Shown: piece by piece, positions 40,814-48,987 of the stretch
Position numbering within the stretch: the first letter of the stretch is position 1
Layout: the number at the start of each line of letters is the position of its first letter
Source of the DNA: an uncultured bacterium
GTDB lineage: Bacteria > Desulfobacterota > Binatia > HRBIN30 > CADEER01
Direction: 5' to 3'
Assembly: GCA_902826395.1 (NCBI GenBank)
Contig: CADEER010000015.1
Coordinates: forward strand, 1-48,987
Length of the DNA: 48,987 nt
Notes under the pieces: generated by a model
The model's input: the letters and a program-made list of their open reading frames with translations, nothing else
What the model was told of the DNA's origin: nothing
The model's database searches: none
Position numbers and translations under genes: made by a program

Positions 40814-41550
40814 CCTCCTACGCGGCTATAGCTATCGGATTGGTGTTGGTCGGTTTCACCGGCCTCGACGCGGCAGCGGCCGAACCGCGCACCGTCGAAG
40901 TCGGCGGGCTGGTGGCGGCGGGCATTGCCGGCAATGCGTCGCTGAACCCGAACGAGTCGGTCGCGGAACCTCCTGCGGCAGCGCCGGCGTTGCCGCCGGC
41001 GGACGCGGCGGCGCCCGAGTCGCCTGCTGCGAGCGGTGCGCCCGTTGCGCCGCTGCCTGACGGGTCGGCTCTGCCGCCCGGGTTGGAAGCTGCGGTGCCG
41101 GGTGTACCGACCGTCGGCGAGTTGCCCGGTGTACTGCCGGGCGAGACGCCCGGCGATCCCGCGGTCGATGCGACCGCGGGGCTGCGCGATCCGTTCCGGC
41201 CGTTCACCTTGGATCTGCAGCCCAAGAAGATTGCCGAGGACGAGTTCCTGACGCCGCTGCAGAGATACGATCTCGCGCAGCTGACGGTCGTCGGCGTGTT
41301 GCTCGATCTCGAGCCGCCGCGCGCGATGCTGCAGGACGACTTGGGGATGGGCTACATCGTCACGCCCGGTACCCTCATCGGCCGCCAGCACGGCATCGTC
41401 ACGGATGTTCAGCCGCGGCAGATCATCGTCGAGGAAACGTACGTCGATTTCTACGGTCGCGAGCAAGTTCGCAAGGCCGTTCTCGTGATGCCCGAGGAAG
41501 ACGAGGAAGTGGGGCCGCAAGCGGGCCGGGCGACCGGCAAGGCGCAGTGA
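40810..41550 (+). CDS. pilP: Type IV pilus assembly protein PilP
   Basis: This 246-residue protein starts with GTG inside the pilO stop. It has a signal-like N-terminus (AAIAIGLVLVGFTGLDAAAA), but unlike classic PilP no lipobox Cys is visible. A Pro/Ala-rich linker (residues about 45-125) spans the periplasm. The C-terminal PilP domain (LRDPFRPFTLD, YDLAQLTVVGVLLDLEPPRA, GTLIGRQHGIVTDVQPRQII) contacts the PilQ secretin. It probably links the PilNO platform to the outer membrane. Confidence 0.93.
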   Translation: MTSYAAIAIGLVLVGFTGLDAAAAEPRTVEVGGLVAAGIAGNASLNPNESVAEPPAAAPALPPADAAAPESPAASGAPVAPLPDGSALPPGLEAAVPGVPTVGELPGVLPGETPGDPAVDATAGLRDPFRPFTLDLQPKKIAEDEFLTPLQRYDLAQLTVVGVLLDLEPPRAMLQDDLGMGYIVTPGTLIGRQHGIVTDVQPRQIIVEETYVDFYGREQVRKAVLVMPEEDEEVGPQAGRATGKAQ

Positions 41551-41561
41551 GAGCAGGAGAG

Positions 41562-43850
41562 ATGATGATGCGACGGGCAAGTGGGATGGGTGTGGTGACG
41601 AGGGCGTCCGTGCGGACGCTGGTGGTCGTGGGGGTGGTGGCGCTGGTGGGGGCCTGTGCTCCGAAGCCGGCTATCCTCGAAGAGGAATCGACCCGAACGG
41701 ACGTCAGCGGACCCGCGATCTCGTCTTCGGGTCTGGGTGGCGAGGGGGCAATCGCCGCGCCGCTCGAGGTTCGCGAAGTTCGAATCATTGAAGACAACGG
41801 CCAGCAGGGCGTCTTCGCCAAGCTGACCGGTTCGCCGCGCGATGTGTCGTACATCACGCTCGACAATCCGAGCCGGTTGGTCGTCGAGATGTACGGCGAA
41901 ACTACTGGAGAGATCGCCGCGCAGCGCTTTCCCGTCGACAACGAGCTGATCGACCAGATCCAGCTCGGCAGCGACGGCGGCAAGATTCGCCTGACGATCC
42001 AGATGCGCGGCTCATCGGTGCCGCCGTACACGGTCGATAGCTTGAGCGACACTTTGGTCGCCTTCATCGGCGAGCCGCAGGGCACGGTGATGCCGGTGCG
42101 CGAGCAGGTGGTGTTCACCGACCGCGCCACGCCCGGTGCGCCGCCGCCGCCGGTCGCCGTCGCGACGAGCCCCGAGACCACGGGCGTTTCGCCGGCCGGC
42201 GGAGCTTCGGAGAGCAAAGCCCCTGTCGTTTCGATCTTCCAGGACCAGCAGCCGGTAGTGATTCCGCCTTCGAAGCCTGCGGTCTCTGGAATCGAGGACG
42301 ACTCCCAGATCGCGATGGACGACCTGATCGACACGACTCCGCGAGCTCGTGCCGAAGAGTCGGAAGAGCCGGACACGCTGAGCGGTCTGCTCGGTAGCGC
42401 TTCGCAATACGGCCGCCGCAAGAAGTCGTACTACGGCCAGCCGATTTCGCTCGACCTCAAAGATGCCGACATCAACAACGTCATCCGGCTGTTGGCCGAC
42501 GTGAGCAATCTGAACATCGTCGCCACGGACGACGTGCAGGGCACGATCACGCTGCGTCTGTTCGACGTGCCGTGGGACCAGGCGCTCGACATCATCCTGC
42601 AGGTGCAGAGCCTCGAGAGTGTGCGCGAGGGGAACGTCGTGCGCATCTCGACGATCAAGCGCCTGCGCGAAGAACGTGAAGAGATTGCCAAGGCGCAGGA
42701 GGCCGCGCGGGAGATCGAGCCGCTCGAGGTCGCGTACCTGCGCGTGCACTACCACAAAGCAAAGCTCGTGGCCGACCTGATCAGCGGTGCGGCGCGATCC
42801 CTGCGCTCGCAGGGTAGCCAGGGCGGCGGTCGCAGCACGCGAGAGGATGTCGACGAAGTCGGCGTTTTGTCGTCGCGCGGCAGCGTCATGGTCGACGAAT
42901 TCACCAACACCTTGATCGTGCGCGACGTCAACCGCGGCATCGAGTCGGCGCGTGACCTGGTTCGCCGCCTCGACGTGCAGATCCCGCAGGTGATGATCGA
43001 GTCGAGCATCGTCGAGGCGACGACCGACTTCTCCCGCGACCTCGGTATCCAGTGGGGCTACAACGCCAACGTCGGTCCGCAGACCGGCACCAGCACGGGC
43101 GCAAACTTCCCGGGCACGGTGAATTTTGGTGGCAGCGGTCTCGGCAGCGGATCGAACGGCCTGCCGTTCATGTTCGACTTTCCCGCCGCCGTCGGCCCCG
43201 GCGGTGGCGGCGCTCTCGACCTGGCGCTCGGCTCGTTGACCGGAGTGCAGACGCTCAACGCCCGCATCACCGCTCTCGAAGAGAAGGGCAAGGGCCGGGT
43301 GATCTCGCGACCGCGCGTCGTGACGCTCAACAACGTGCCGGCGACCATTCAAAGTCTCACCGTGATACGCGTTCGCTTGCCCTCGACCGGCACCGTCATC
43401 AACACCGGTCAGGGAGGTCAGGCGGGCGGCAATCAGACGGCGACAGAGCGCATCGAGACCGGTATCACGCTCGAGGTGACGCCGCAGGTTTCCGGCGACG
43501 GCTTCATTTTGCTCGACATGTTCGCCAAGTCGAGCCAGGCGGATTTTGCTCGCCAGGTAGACGGCATCCCGACGGAAATCACCCGTCAGGCGACGTCGCA
43601 GGTGCTGGTGCGCGACGGGCAGACCGTGGTTCTCGGCGGTATCTACCGCGACACCGATGCGATCGCCACGCGTGGCTTTCCGTTCTTCGACCAACTGCCC
43701 GGCTTGGGTTGGCTGTTCAAGAGCGACACGCGTCTGAAGCGGCGCGAAGATCTTCTGGTCTTCATCACGCCGCGCGTCATCGGCCCCTTCCGGGTCAAGA
43801 ACCTCCCGAGCGCTTCGCAACTGTGGGAACGGCGCGGCGGCGGCAACTGA
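41562..43850 (+). CDS. pilQ: Type IV pilus secretin PilQ
   Basis: This protein of about 762 residues forms the outer-membrane pore for the pilus. Order: signal with lipobox-like VALVGAC (Cys32); AMIN domain (about 60-160); Pro/Ser-rich linker; STN/secretin_N (ISLDLKDADINNVIRLLADV, about 290-350); a second N-domain with Gly/Ser loop; and the secretin core (VMIESSIVEATTDFSRDLGI to LLVFITPRVIGPF). The gate region has VLGGIYRDTDAIATRGFPFF. ATG 41562 follows GCAGGAG; two more ATGs follow at once, and an upstream GTG at 41547 overlaps pilP. The lipobox is unusual for PilQ. Confidence 0.95.
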   Translation: MMMRRASGMGVVTRASVRTLVVVGVVALVGACAPKPAILEEESTRTDVSGPAISSSGLGGEGAIAAPLEVREVRIIEDNGQQGVFAKLTGSPRDVSYITLDNPSRLVVEMYGETTGEIAAQRFPVDNELIDQIQLGSDGGKIRLTIQMRGSSVPPYTVDSLSDTLVAFIGEPQGTVMPVREQVVFTDRATPGAPPPPVAVATSPETTGVSPAGGASESKAPVVSIFQDQQPVVIPPSKPAVSGIEDDSQIAMDDLIDTTPRARAEESEEPDTLSGLLGSASQYGRRKKSYYGQPISLDLKDADINNVIRLLADVSNLNIVATDDVQGTITLRLFDVPWDQALDIILQVQSLESVREGNVVRISTIKRLREEREEIAKAQEAAREIEPLEVAYLRVHYHKAKLVADLISGAARSLRSQGSQGGGRSTREDVDEVGVLSSRGSVMVDEFTNTLIVRDVNRGIESARDLVRRLDVQIPQVMIESSIVEATTDFSRDLGIQWGYNANVGPQTGTSTGANFPGTVNFGGSGLGSGSNGLPFMFDFPAAVGPGGGGALDLALGSLTGVQTLNARITALEEKGKGRVISRPRVVTLNNVPATIQSLTVIRVRLPSTGTVINTGQGGQAGGNQTATERIETGITLEVTPQVSGDGFILLDMFAKSSQADFARQVDGIPTEITRQATSQVLVRDGQTVVLGGIYRDTDAIATRGFPFFDQLPGLGWLFKSDTRLKRREDLLVFITPRVIGPFRVKNLPSASQLWERRGGGN

Positions 43851-43938
43851 ACCCAGGCGATCAGTGGAGCTCGGAGTGGAGTGGATGAGGCTCGCCCTGT
43901 CAGGCGCAAAGAACCTGCTGCGCTGAGCGACAAGTGGG

Positions 43939-44463
43939 ATGACGACCGTGGTGATCACCGGATTCATGGGAACGGGTAAGACGAGTGTTGGCCGCGCCCT
44001 GGCGCAGCGTCTCTCGGTTCCGTTCGTCGATACCGACTCGCTCGTCGAGCAGGTCGAGGGAGTCTCGGTGACCGAGATATTCGCATCGCGCGGCGAGGAG
44101 TACTTCCGCAAAGCCGAGAAGGCGGCCATAGCCGAGGCTCTGCGGGTGCCTGCCGCCGTCGTGGCGACGGGCGGCGGCGCGGTGGTCGACGACGACAACT
44201 CGTCGACGCTCAAGGCGGCGGCGCCACTGGTGTGTTTGACGGCGCGCGCCGATCTGATCGAGGCGCGCGCTCGCCAGCAAGGAGCGACGCGGCCGCTGCT
44301 GGCGGGAGCGGATCCGCGACGGCGCATCGAAGAGCTCCTTGCTCAGCGGGCGCCGGCGTACGCGAAGGCGGATTTGCAGATCGATACGTCCGATCGCGGC
44401 GTCGACGAGATCGTCGACGAGATTGCGACGTTCCTGAGTGGAACGGGACGCAGGACGAACTGA
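43939..44463 (+). CDS. aroK: Shikimate kinase
   Basis: This 174-residue enzyme phosphorylates shikimate in the aromatic amino acid pathway. Walker A is GFMGTGKTSVG, the shikimate site DTDSLVE, then RGEEYFRKAE and the ATGGGAV loop; the lid arginine is in RPLLAG. pilMNOPQ followed by aroK is a common proteobacterial order, usually then aroB. Here aroB is replaced by a lipoprotein gene. Start ATG 43939 leaves 88 nt after pilQ. Confidence 0.96.
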   Translation: MTTVVITGFMGTGKTSVGRALAQRLSVPFVDTDSLVEQVEGVSVTEIFASRGEEYFRKAEKAAIAEALRVPAAVVATGGGAVVDDDNSSTLKAAAPLVCLTARADLIEARARQQGATRPLLAGADPRRRIEELLAQRAPAYAKADLQIDTSDRGVDEIVDEIATFLSGTGRRTN

Positions 44464-44506
44464 AACGAAACACGGAACGGAAACGAAAAAAGATACGGAG
44501 GCTACG

Positions 44507-45163
44507 ATGCGGTGGTTGAGAGGTATGGCGGTGGCGTTGTCGGGATTGAGCCTGACGGTATGGGGTTGCGGTAGCGACGACTTCGGCGGCACGGGGCAGG
44601 GCACTTTGCAGCTCGTTCGCTTCGAGTCCGGGGCCGAAGATCAGCCGGATGCGGTCGGCGCGACCGGTGCGCAGATCGACGTGTGTCAGAACCTGTGCGC
44701 TTCCGGCGGTGGCGGCGGCGGCGGCGAGGTCATGTTCGAGCCGTTCTCCTCGACGCAGGTGGCGGCAATGGTCATCAATCGGGGCAAGTCGGACATCACC
44801 GTCCACAGCGTCCAGGTCAGCTACCCGAACTCGGGCCTCACCGACCTGAACACCGCTGTCGCCGGTGGCTTCGCCGTGCCTGGCGGCCGCTGCGCCGGCA
44901 ACCCGTCGATCGCCTGCGCCGCATCCTTCGAGTGCGGCACCGGAATCTGCGTGACGCAGGAGACGCCGATCCCGTTCACGATCCTCGACCTGGGCCGCAA
45001 GGACCTGGTCGGCGGTCAGTCGTGCGAGGACGGTTTCGAACCGAACATCATTGAGTCGTTTGTCGCGATCAGCGGTCGCGACGCCGACGGCGAGAGTTTC
45101 ACGATCAGCGGCGGCATGAATCTCGAAGTCGCCAACTTCGACAACTGCGAAGAGAGTCAGTGA
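44507..45163 (+). CDS. Hypothetical lipoprotein
   Basis: This 218-residue protein has a lipoprotein signal (LSGLSLTVWGC, Cys21). A beta-rich region follows, with a Cys-containing insert (GGRCAGNPSIACAASFECGT) and a poly-Gly loop. Immunoglobulin-like strands are suggested by VAAMVINRGKSDITVHSVQV and FVAISGRDADGESFTISG. No family was recognised. ATG follows ATACGGAGG. It lies between aroK and the giant Ig-like lipoprotein, so both are likely exported partners of the pilus locus. Confidence 0.85.
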   Translation: MRWLRGMAVALSGLSLTVWGCGSDDFGGTGQGTLQLVRFESGAEDQPDAVGATGAQIDVCQNLCASGGGGGGGEVMFEPFSSTQVAAMVINRGKSDITVHSVQVSYPNSGLTDLNTAVAGGFAVPGGRCAGNPSIACAASFECGTGICVTQETPIPFTILDLGRKDLVGGQSCEDGFEPNIIESFVAISGRDADGESFTISGGMNLEVANFDNCEESQ

Positions 45164-45262
45164 TCGGGTCAACGATGCGCGGCGCCGCGTCAGACGCGAC
45201 GTCGCCGAGCACGTCCAATGAGAGTGACGATCAGAGCAATGGTTCGATTGGGAGGTTTTAGG

Positions 45263-48200
45263 ATGGGCCGACGGGTGGCAGTGGGAATCGCGTTCCTGGT
45301 CTCGGCATCGCTCAGCGCGTGCGGCGGTGGAGGTGGTGGCGGCAACATCAACCCTCCCAACACGCCCAACACGGGTACTGGCGCGGTGACCGCGAATCAT
45401 CAGGTCTGCGACGGATCGGGGCGGCTCTGCCTCGGCCTCGACGATCTGACTCTCAGCGCGGGTCAGACGACGCGCTACGTGGTCACCGTGTTGAACAACA
45501 ACGACGACGGCGTGCCCGGCGTCGCGGTCGAGGTCGGCGACGGCTCCAACACCGAGATTACTCCGGCTTCCGGAACCACCAACGAGCACGGACAGCTCGT
45601 CGGCAACGTCGAGGGCACCTTCCAGGGCCAGTCGATCGTCACCGCGGCTGTCCCTTCAATGGGCATCGAAGTGTTCCTGCGTGTCACCGTGAGCGGCGGC
45701 GGCGTCGTGCCGACGCCGGACGGCACTCGCACCGGGACAGTGGCTCCCGCGACCTTTACGCCGACTCCTGGCGACGTCAGCGAGGTCACCACTATCTATA
45801 TGGAGACGGATAAGTTCTCGGTGAGCGCCGAGATCGGCGGTCAGGTCGAGGTCCGCGCTTTCGCGTTCGACCAGAACAACGAACCCGTCAACAACGTCAA
45901 TCTGCTCTTCGACTTCTCGCCCAAGCAGGGCACGTTGCGTCCGATCACCACCAGGACGCGGTCGATCACCGAAGAAGGCGGCCGCGTCATCGACGGCGTC
46001 GCCAGCATCATCATCGAATACGGCCCGGGAGAGGCGTCCCCGGGTGAAGTGACGGTCACCGCCACGTCGCCGACCGCCTCGGGCGAGGTCACTTTCTCGA
46101 TCGTCCCCGGTGCGGCGGCGAAGCCACCCTCAACCGTTCTGCTCGAGACTTCGGACGCCGTCTGCGGCTCCGAGAGCGGCGGCTCGATCGTCATGCGCGG
46201 CATCGTTCTCGACGCCAACAACGAACCCCTCAACAAAGTCAACGTCCTCTTCTTGACTGATCAGGGCCTCGGCCGATTCTTTCCGTTGGTGCAAAAGACC
46301 GGACTGGTCGCAAATCAGGACGGCGTCGCCGAGACTACGCTGCAGATTCCGGCTGGCTCGCCGGTGCGCGTCGACTCGCTCGGCAACATTCTGCCCTACG
46401 AGTTCCGCGCTCGGGCTGGCGGCATCGAAGGAACGGCGCAGATCTTCATCGTGCCCGGCCGTGAACCCTGTGACGGTCGCACCAGCAGCGGCAGCGGCGA
46501 TCCGTCGTCGATCAGCCTGAACGCGGGCAACGCCGCCCTGCGCGTCCGCGGCAATGGCCAACTCGAGCTGTCGCAGGTGCGCGCCGAGGTGAGGGACGGC
46601 GGCAACAACGAGGTGCCGGGCGCCAAGGTGCGCTTCTTCCTCGATCCGTCGACGTCGTCGGCGGGCGCGACTCTCCTTCCTTCTAATCCCGGCGAAGGCC
46701 TGTGCTCGGAAACGCTGCAGTTGTGCGGCCGCCCGGATCAGTTCTGCCCGGACGGCGAGACCTGTGAAACCGCTGCCGGCAATCGCTTCGTTGCAATCTC
46801 CGACAGCGCCGGCAACGCGCAGATCACCGTGCGCGCCGGGACCAGCATCGGAACCGTGGTGGTGGGCGCCGAGGTGGTGTCCGACGCGGACGATTCCGAA
46901 ACCGTTCCCTGCTCGCATCCCGACGACGCCGGACTGCGCTGCATCCGCGCGACCAGCGTCGTCCTGACCGTGACCGCCGGCCGCCCGGGCCGCATCACGA
47001 TCGCACTCAACAGCCTGTTCTTCTTCAATCAGGACGGCACGCTGGTCACAACGCTGGCTGCCATCGTCACGGACGGCGGCGGCAATACCGTTGCCGACGG
47101 GACACCTGTCTCGATCAGCGTCGGCCTGCTCAGCGACGACGATCTCGTCAGCGACCAGGTCGCAGTGGTCGGCTTCCCGCAGACCAACGCTCCGGCGCCG
47201 TGCGATGTGACACAGTTCCCCGCGCAACAGACTTTCCCCGTCACCCCACAACCCGGCCTCGCCATCACTTGCGTCATCTTCCCGGAGGGACTGCAGGGCG
47301 CCGACATCAATCTCGTCGCCACATCGGGCGACGTGTCGACGTCGCGCATCGTCACCCTGCCCGGCGCGGTCTTCGATCTCGTCGCCGTGGCCAGCCCGTC
47401 GCGAGTTCGCGTCACCGAAACCGAGCCCGGCGTGTCCCTGATAACGGCGGTGGCTCTCGACGATAGGGGCGATCCCGTGCCCAACGTCGAAGTTACCTTC
47501 GAGACCGATCCGGCGCTCGGCAACTTCGGCGCCGGAAACAACCCGCCGTGGATCACTCGCTCGCGCACCGATTCCGATGGTGTCGCTACCGCGACTGTCG
47601 AGATCAGCAACGCCAGCCAACAGGAAGGCGAAGTCGACGTCATCATGTACGGCGGCGGCATCCTGCGCGCGCTGGCTACCGGTGTGACGATCGAGTACTC
47701 GGCCAGCGGGACCGTACCGGGCGGCGGCGAGCCGCAGTCGGTGCGGTTTGTCTCCGCTTCGCCGCCGAACATCACCGTCCAGGGCGCCGCCGGCCCCGAT
47801 CAATCGATCGTCCGCTTCGAAGTCGTCGATTCCGACGGCGACGGACTGGCCGGTATCCCAGTGGATTTCTTCGTCAATGGATTGGGCGGCGTGCGCGTCT
47901 CGCCGTCGCAGGCATTCACCAACAGCGAGGGTATCGCCCAGACTGCCGTCCTCGCCGGCAGCCGAACGTCGCCGATCCAGGTGACCGCTTCGGTCGACAT
48001 CGACGACAACGGCACCGCCGACCTGGTGGCCCGTTCGCAGGTCGTCAACGTGGTCGGCGGCCGTCCGAGCGCCGGACGCATCTCAATGGCGCCGGAGTTC
48101 CTCAACATCGCGGGACGCGTATTCGCCGGCATCGAGAACGAGATCTTCGTCTTCGTCAACGACCGCTTCGGCAACGCCGTGGCGCCGGGGACGGTCGTCA

Positions 48201-48987
48201 GCATGACCGCGAACGGCGGCAGCGTCGTCAGGCCGGAACCGACCGACGAAAGCGGCGTCGCTTCGGCGGTGTTGCTCTCCGGCCCGACGGATTCGCCTTC
48301 CGGTATCGTCAGCATCCTCGCCACGACCGTCGGGGAGGAATCGTTCGTCGACACCAACGGCAACGGGGAGCGCGATCCAAGCGAGTCCTTTACCGACATC
48401 CCCGAGCCCTTCATCGACGCAAACGGCAACGGCGTTCTCGATCCGGACGAGCCGCTCGAGACGTTCGTCGACACCAACGGCAACGGCATCTGGGATGCCG
48501 CACAGGGTCCCGGCGTATGGGACGAAGACGCGATCGTCTTCGTGCAGAGTGATGTGACATTCTCGGGCGCGACCGTGGCCCGCGTCGAGCCGCCCTCGGC
48601 GACCGCCTTCTTTGGCGAACGCGTCGAGTTCGAGCTGCACCTCGGCGACGCCGACAACAACTCGATCACCAGTGCGAACAACCTCACCGTCTCGCTCGAC
48701 GTATCGGGCGGCGGGATTAGCTCCGATCGGATCAGCACGACGATCGCGGACGCGCAGACGTTTGGCGCCGACGTCGAAGGCCTCAACCTGTTCCATTTCG
48801 GTGTGACGGTTGACGACACCTTTGGCAGTAGCACCCGGTCGTTCACGTATCGCATTGAGGTCACCGGTGATGACGCGGCAGGGCCGGGGGTAAACGGCGA
48901 CGTCACTCTGTTCGCGCCGGTTCAGTTCATCTCGCGGCCGACCTCGACGGCGGTGCCAACAGCAACGCCGACCATGACGACCACTCC
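45263..48987 (+). CDS. Giant Ig-like (Big_1/invasin-type) lipoprotein, 3' end outside window
   Basis: This protein has at least 1,241 residues and is open at the right edge. The lipoprotein signal is FLVSASLSAC (Cys20), then a poly-Gly stretch and about eight to ten Ig-like Big_1 repeats. Each repeat carries a pattern such as DxxxNPVPNVEVTFE and TDSDGVATATV. A Cys-rich insert (SETLQLCGRPDQFCPDGETC) sits near residue 480. Near residues 1028-1076 three DxNGNGxxD calcium-binding loops occur. The visible end is Thr/Pro-rich. ATG 45263 follows GGGAGG. It is likely a surface adhesin or structural filament; its position after pilMNOPQ-aroK hints at adhesion or pilus-related display. Confidence 0.9.
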   Translation, partial: MGRRVAVGIAFLVSASLSACGGGGGGGNINPPNTPNTGTGAVTANHQVCDGSGRLCLGLDDLTLSAGQTTRYVVTVLNNNDDGVPGVAVEVGDGSNTEITPASGTTNEHGQLVGNVEGTFQGQSIVTAAVPSMGIEVFLRVTVSGGGVVPTPDGTRTGTVAPATFTPTPGDVSEVTTIYMETDKFSVSAEIGGQVEVRAFAFDQNNEPVNNVNLLFDFSPKQGTLRPITTRTRSITEEGGRVIDGVASIIIEYGPGEASPGEVTVTATSPTASGEVTFSIVPGAAAKPPSTVLLETSDAVCGSESGGSIVMRGIVLDANNEPLNKVNVLFLTDQGLGRFFPLVQKTGLVANQDGVAETTLQIPAGSPVRVDSLGNILPYEFRARAGGIEGTAQIFIVPGREPCDGRTSSGSGDPSSISLNAGNAALRVRGNGQLELSQVRAEVRDGGNNEVPGAKVRFFLDPSTSSAGATLLPSNPGEGLCSETLQLCGRPDQFCPDGETCETAAGNRFVAISDSAGNAQITVRAGTSIGTVVVGAEVVSDADDSETVPCSHPDDAGLRCIRATSVVLTVTAGRPGRITIALNSLFFFNQDGTLVTTLAAIVTDGGGNTVADGTPVSISVGLLSDDDLVSDQVAVVGFPQTNAPAPCDVTQFPAQQTFPVTPQPGLAITCVIFPEGLQGADINLVATSGDVSTSRIVTLPGAVFDLVAVASPSRVRVTETEPGVSLITAVALDDRGDPVPNVEVTFETDPALGNFGAGNNPPWITRSRTDSDGVATATVEISNASQQEGEVDVIMYGGGILRALATGVTIEYSASGTVPGGGEPQSVRFVSASPPNITVQGAAGPDQSIVRFEVVDSDGDGLAGIPVDFFVNGLGGVRVSPSQAFTNSEGIAQTAVLAGSRTSPIQVTASVDIDDNGTADLVARSQVVNVVGGRPSAGRISMAPEFLNIAGRVFAGIENEIFVFVNDRFGNAVAPGTVVSMTANGGSVVRPEPTDESGVASAVLLSGPTDSPSGIVSILATTVGEESFVDTNGNGERDPSESFTDIPEPFIDANGNGVLDPDEPLETFVDTNGNGIWDAAQGPGVWDEDAIVFVQSDVTFSGATVARVEPPSATAFFGERVEFELHLGDADNNSITSANNLTVSLDVSGGGISSDRISTTIADAQTFGADVEGLNLFHFGVTVDDTFGSSTRSFTYRIEVTGDDAAGPGVNGDVTLFAPVQFISRPTSTAVPTATPTMTTT

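Noticed and set aside
1..48987. tRNA, rRNA or riboswitch genes
   Set aside because: No GTTCGA-type T-arm with a matching cloverleaf and no recognisable riboswitch core was seen on either strand by eye; a covariance-model scan would be decisive.

Overview
The window is GC-rich bacterial chromosome. Genes are packed in short operons with many ATGA/GTGA overlaps and many lipoproteins. There is a class II fructose bisphosphatase, several acyl-CoA-type enzymes and a type IV pilus pilMNOPQ-aroK block. This suits a deltaproteobacterium-like lineage (for example Binatota or Myxococcota relatives), but the lineage is an inference; no rRNA, tRNA or marker here settles it. No phage, insertion sequence, CRISPR array or RNA gene was recognised.

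Layout. 1-1286 (minus, cut by the edge): Ser/Thr kinase fused to tandem zinc ribbons. 1479-3874: endonuclease/exonuclease/phosphatase-fold protein plus phospholipase D. 4056-4908 (minus): two small proline-rich proteins. 5124: Fe-type superoxide dismutase. 5986-7296: DUF2254 membrane protein. 7515-9585: seven tiny envelope proteins. 9693-11528: response regulator and histidine kinase, tail to tail. 11630: SnoaL-like. 12184-18274: universal stress protein, APH/P-loop kinase, CBS-ACT, PRPP synthetase-like, AMP/thymidine phosphorylase-like and cytochrome c. 18326-24253 (minus): serine hydrolase and three lipoprotein sulfatases. 24250-25059: decayed region with a GH10 xylanase tail and a second copy of a kinase tail around DUF423. 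25064-26394: M15 peptidase and a beta-propeller fragment. 26707-32181: alpha-glucan phosphorylase, 4-alpha-glucanotransferase, GlpX. 32245-36865 (minus): two acyl-CoA dehydrogenases, a CoA-transferase, an exported protein. 36978: RlmE. 38422-48987: pilMNOPQ, aroK, a lipoprotein and a very large Ig-like lipoprotein running off the edge.

Two signals stand out. First, the stress-type genes of the first 12 kb share a palindrome, YTGYAG-N3-YTRCAA, about 100-135 nt before their start codons. Each is followed by a sigma-54-like -24/-12 element (GG-N10-GC, one GA). This suggests a sigma-54-dependent envelope/oxidative stress regulon covering the EEP-PLD pair, the two small proteins, sodB, the small-membrane-protein cluster, DUF1328 and the USP operon.

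Second, intergenic regions carry hairpins whose arms are made of 6-7 bp tandem units with different unit sequences. Two are clear copies of one ~140 bp element (22643-22784 and 37801-37939), and two more share a flank motif with it. Another pair, built of CGTGAAC heptamers, brackets one acyl-CoA dehydrogenase gene. One copy is read through as the C-terminal tail of a sulfatase. These look like an undescribed family of repeat elements.
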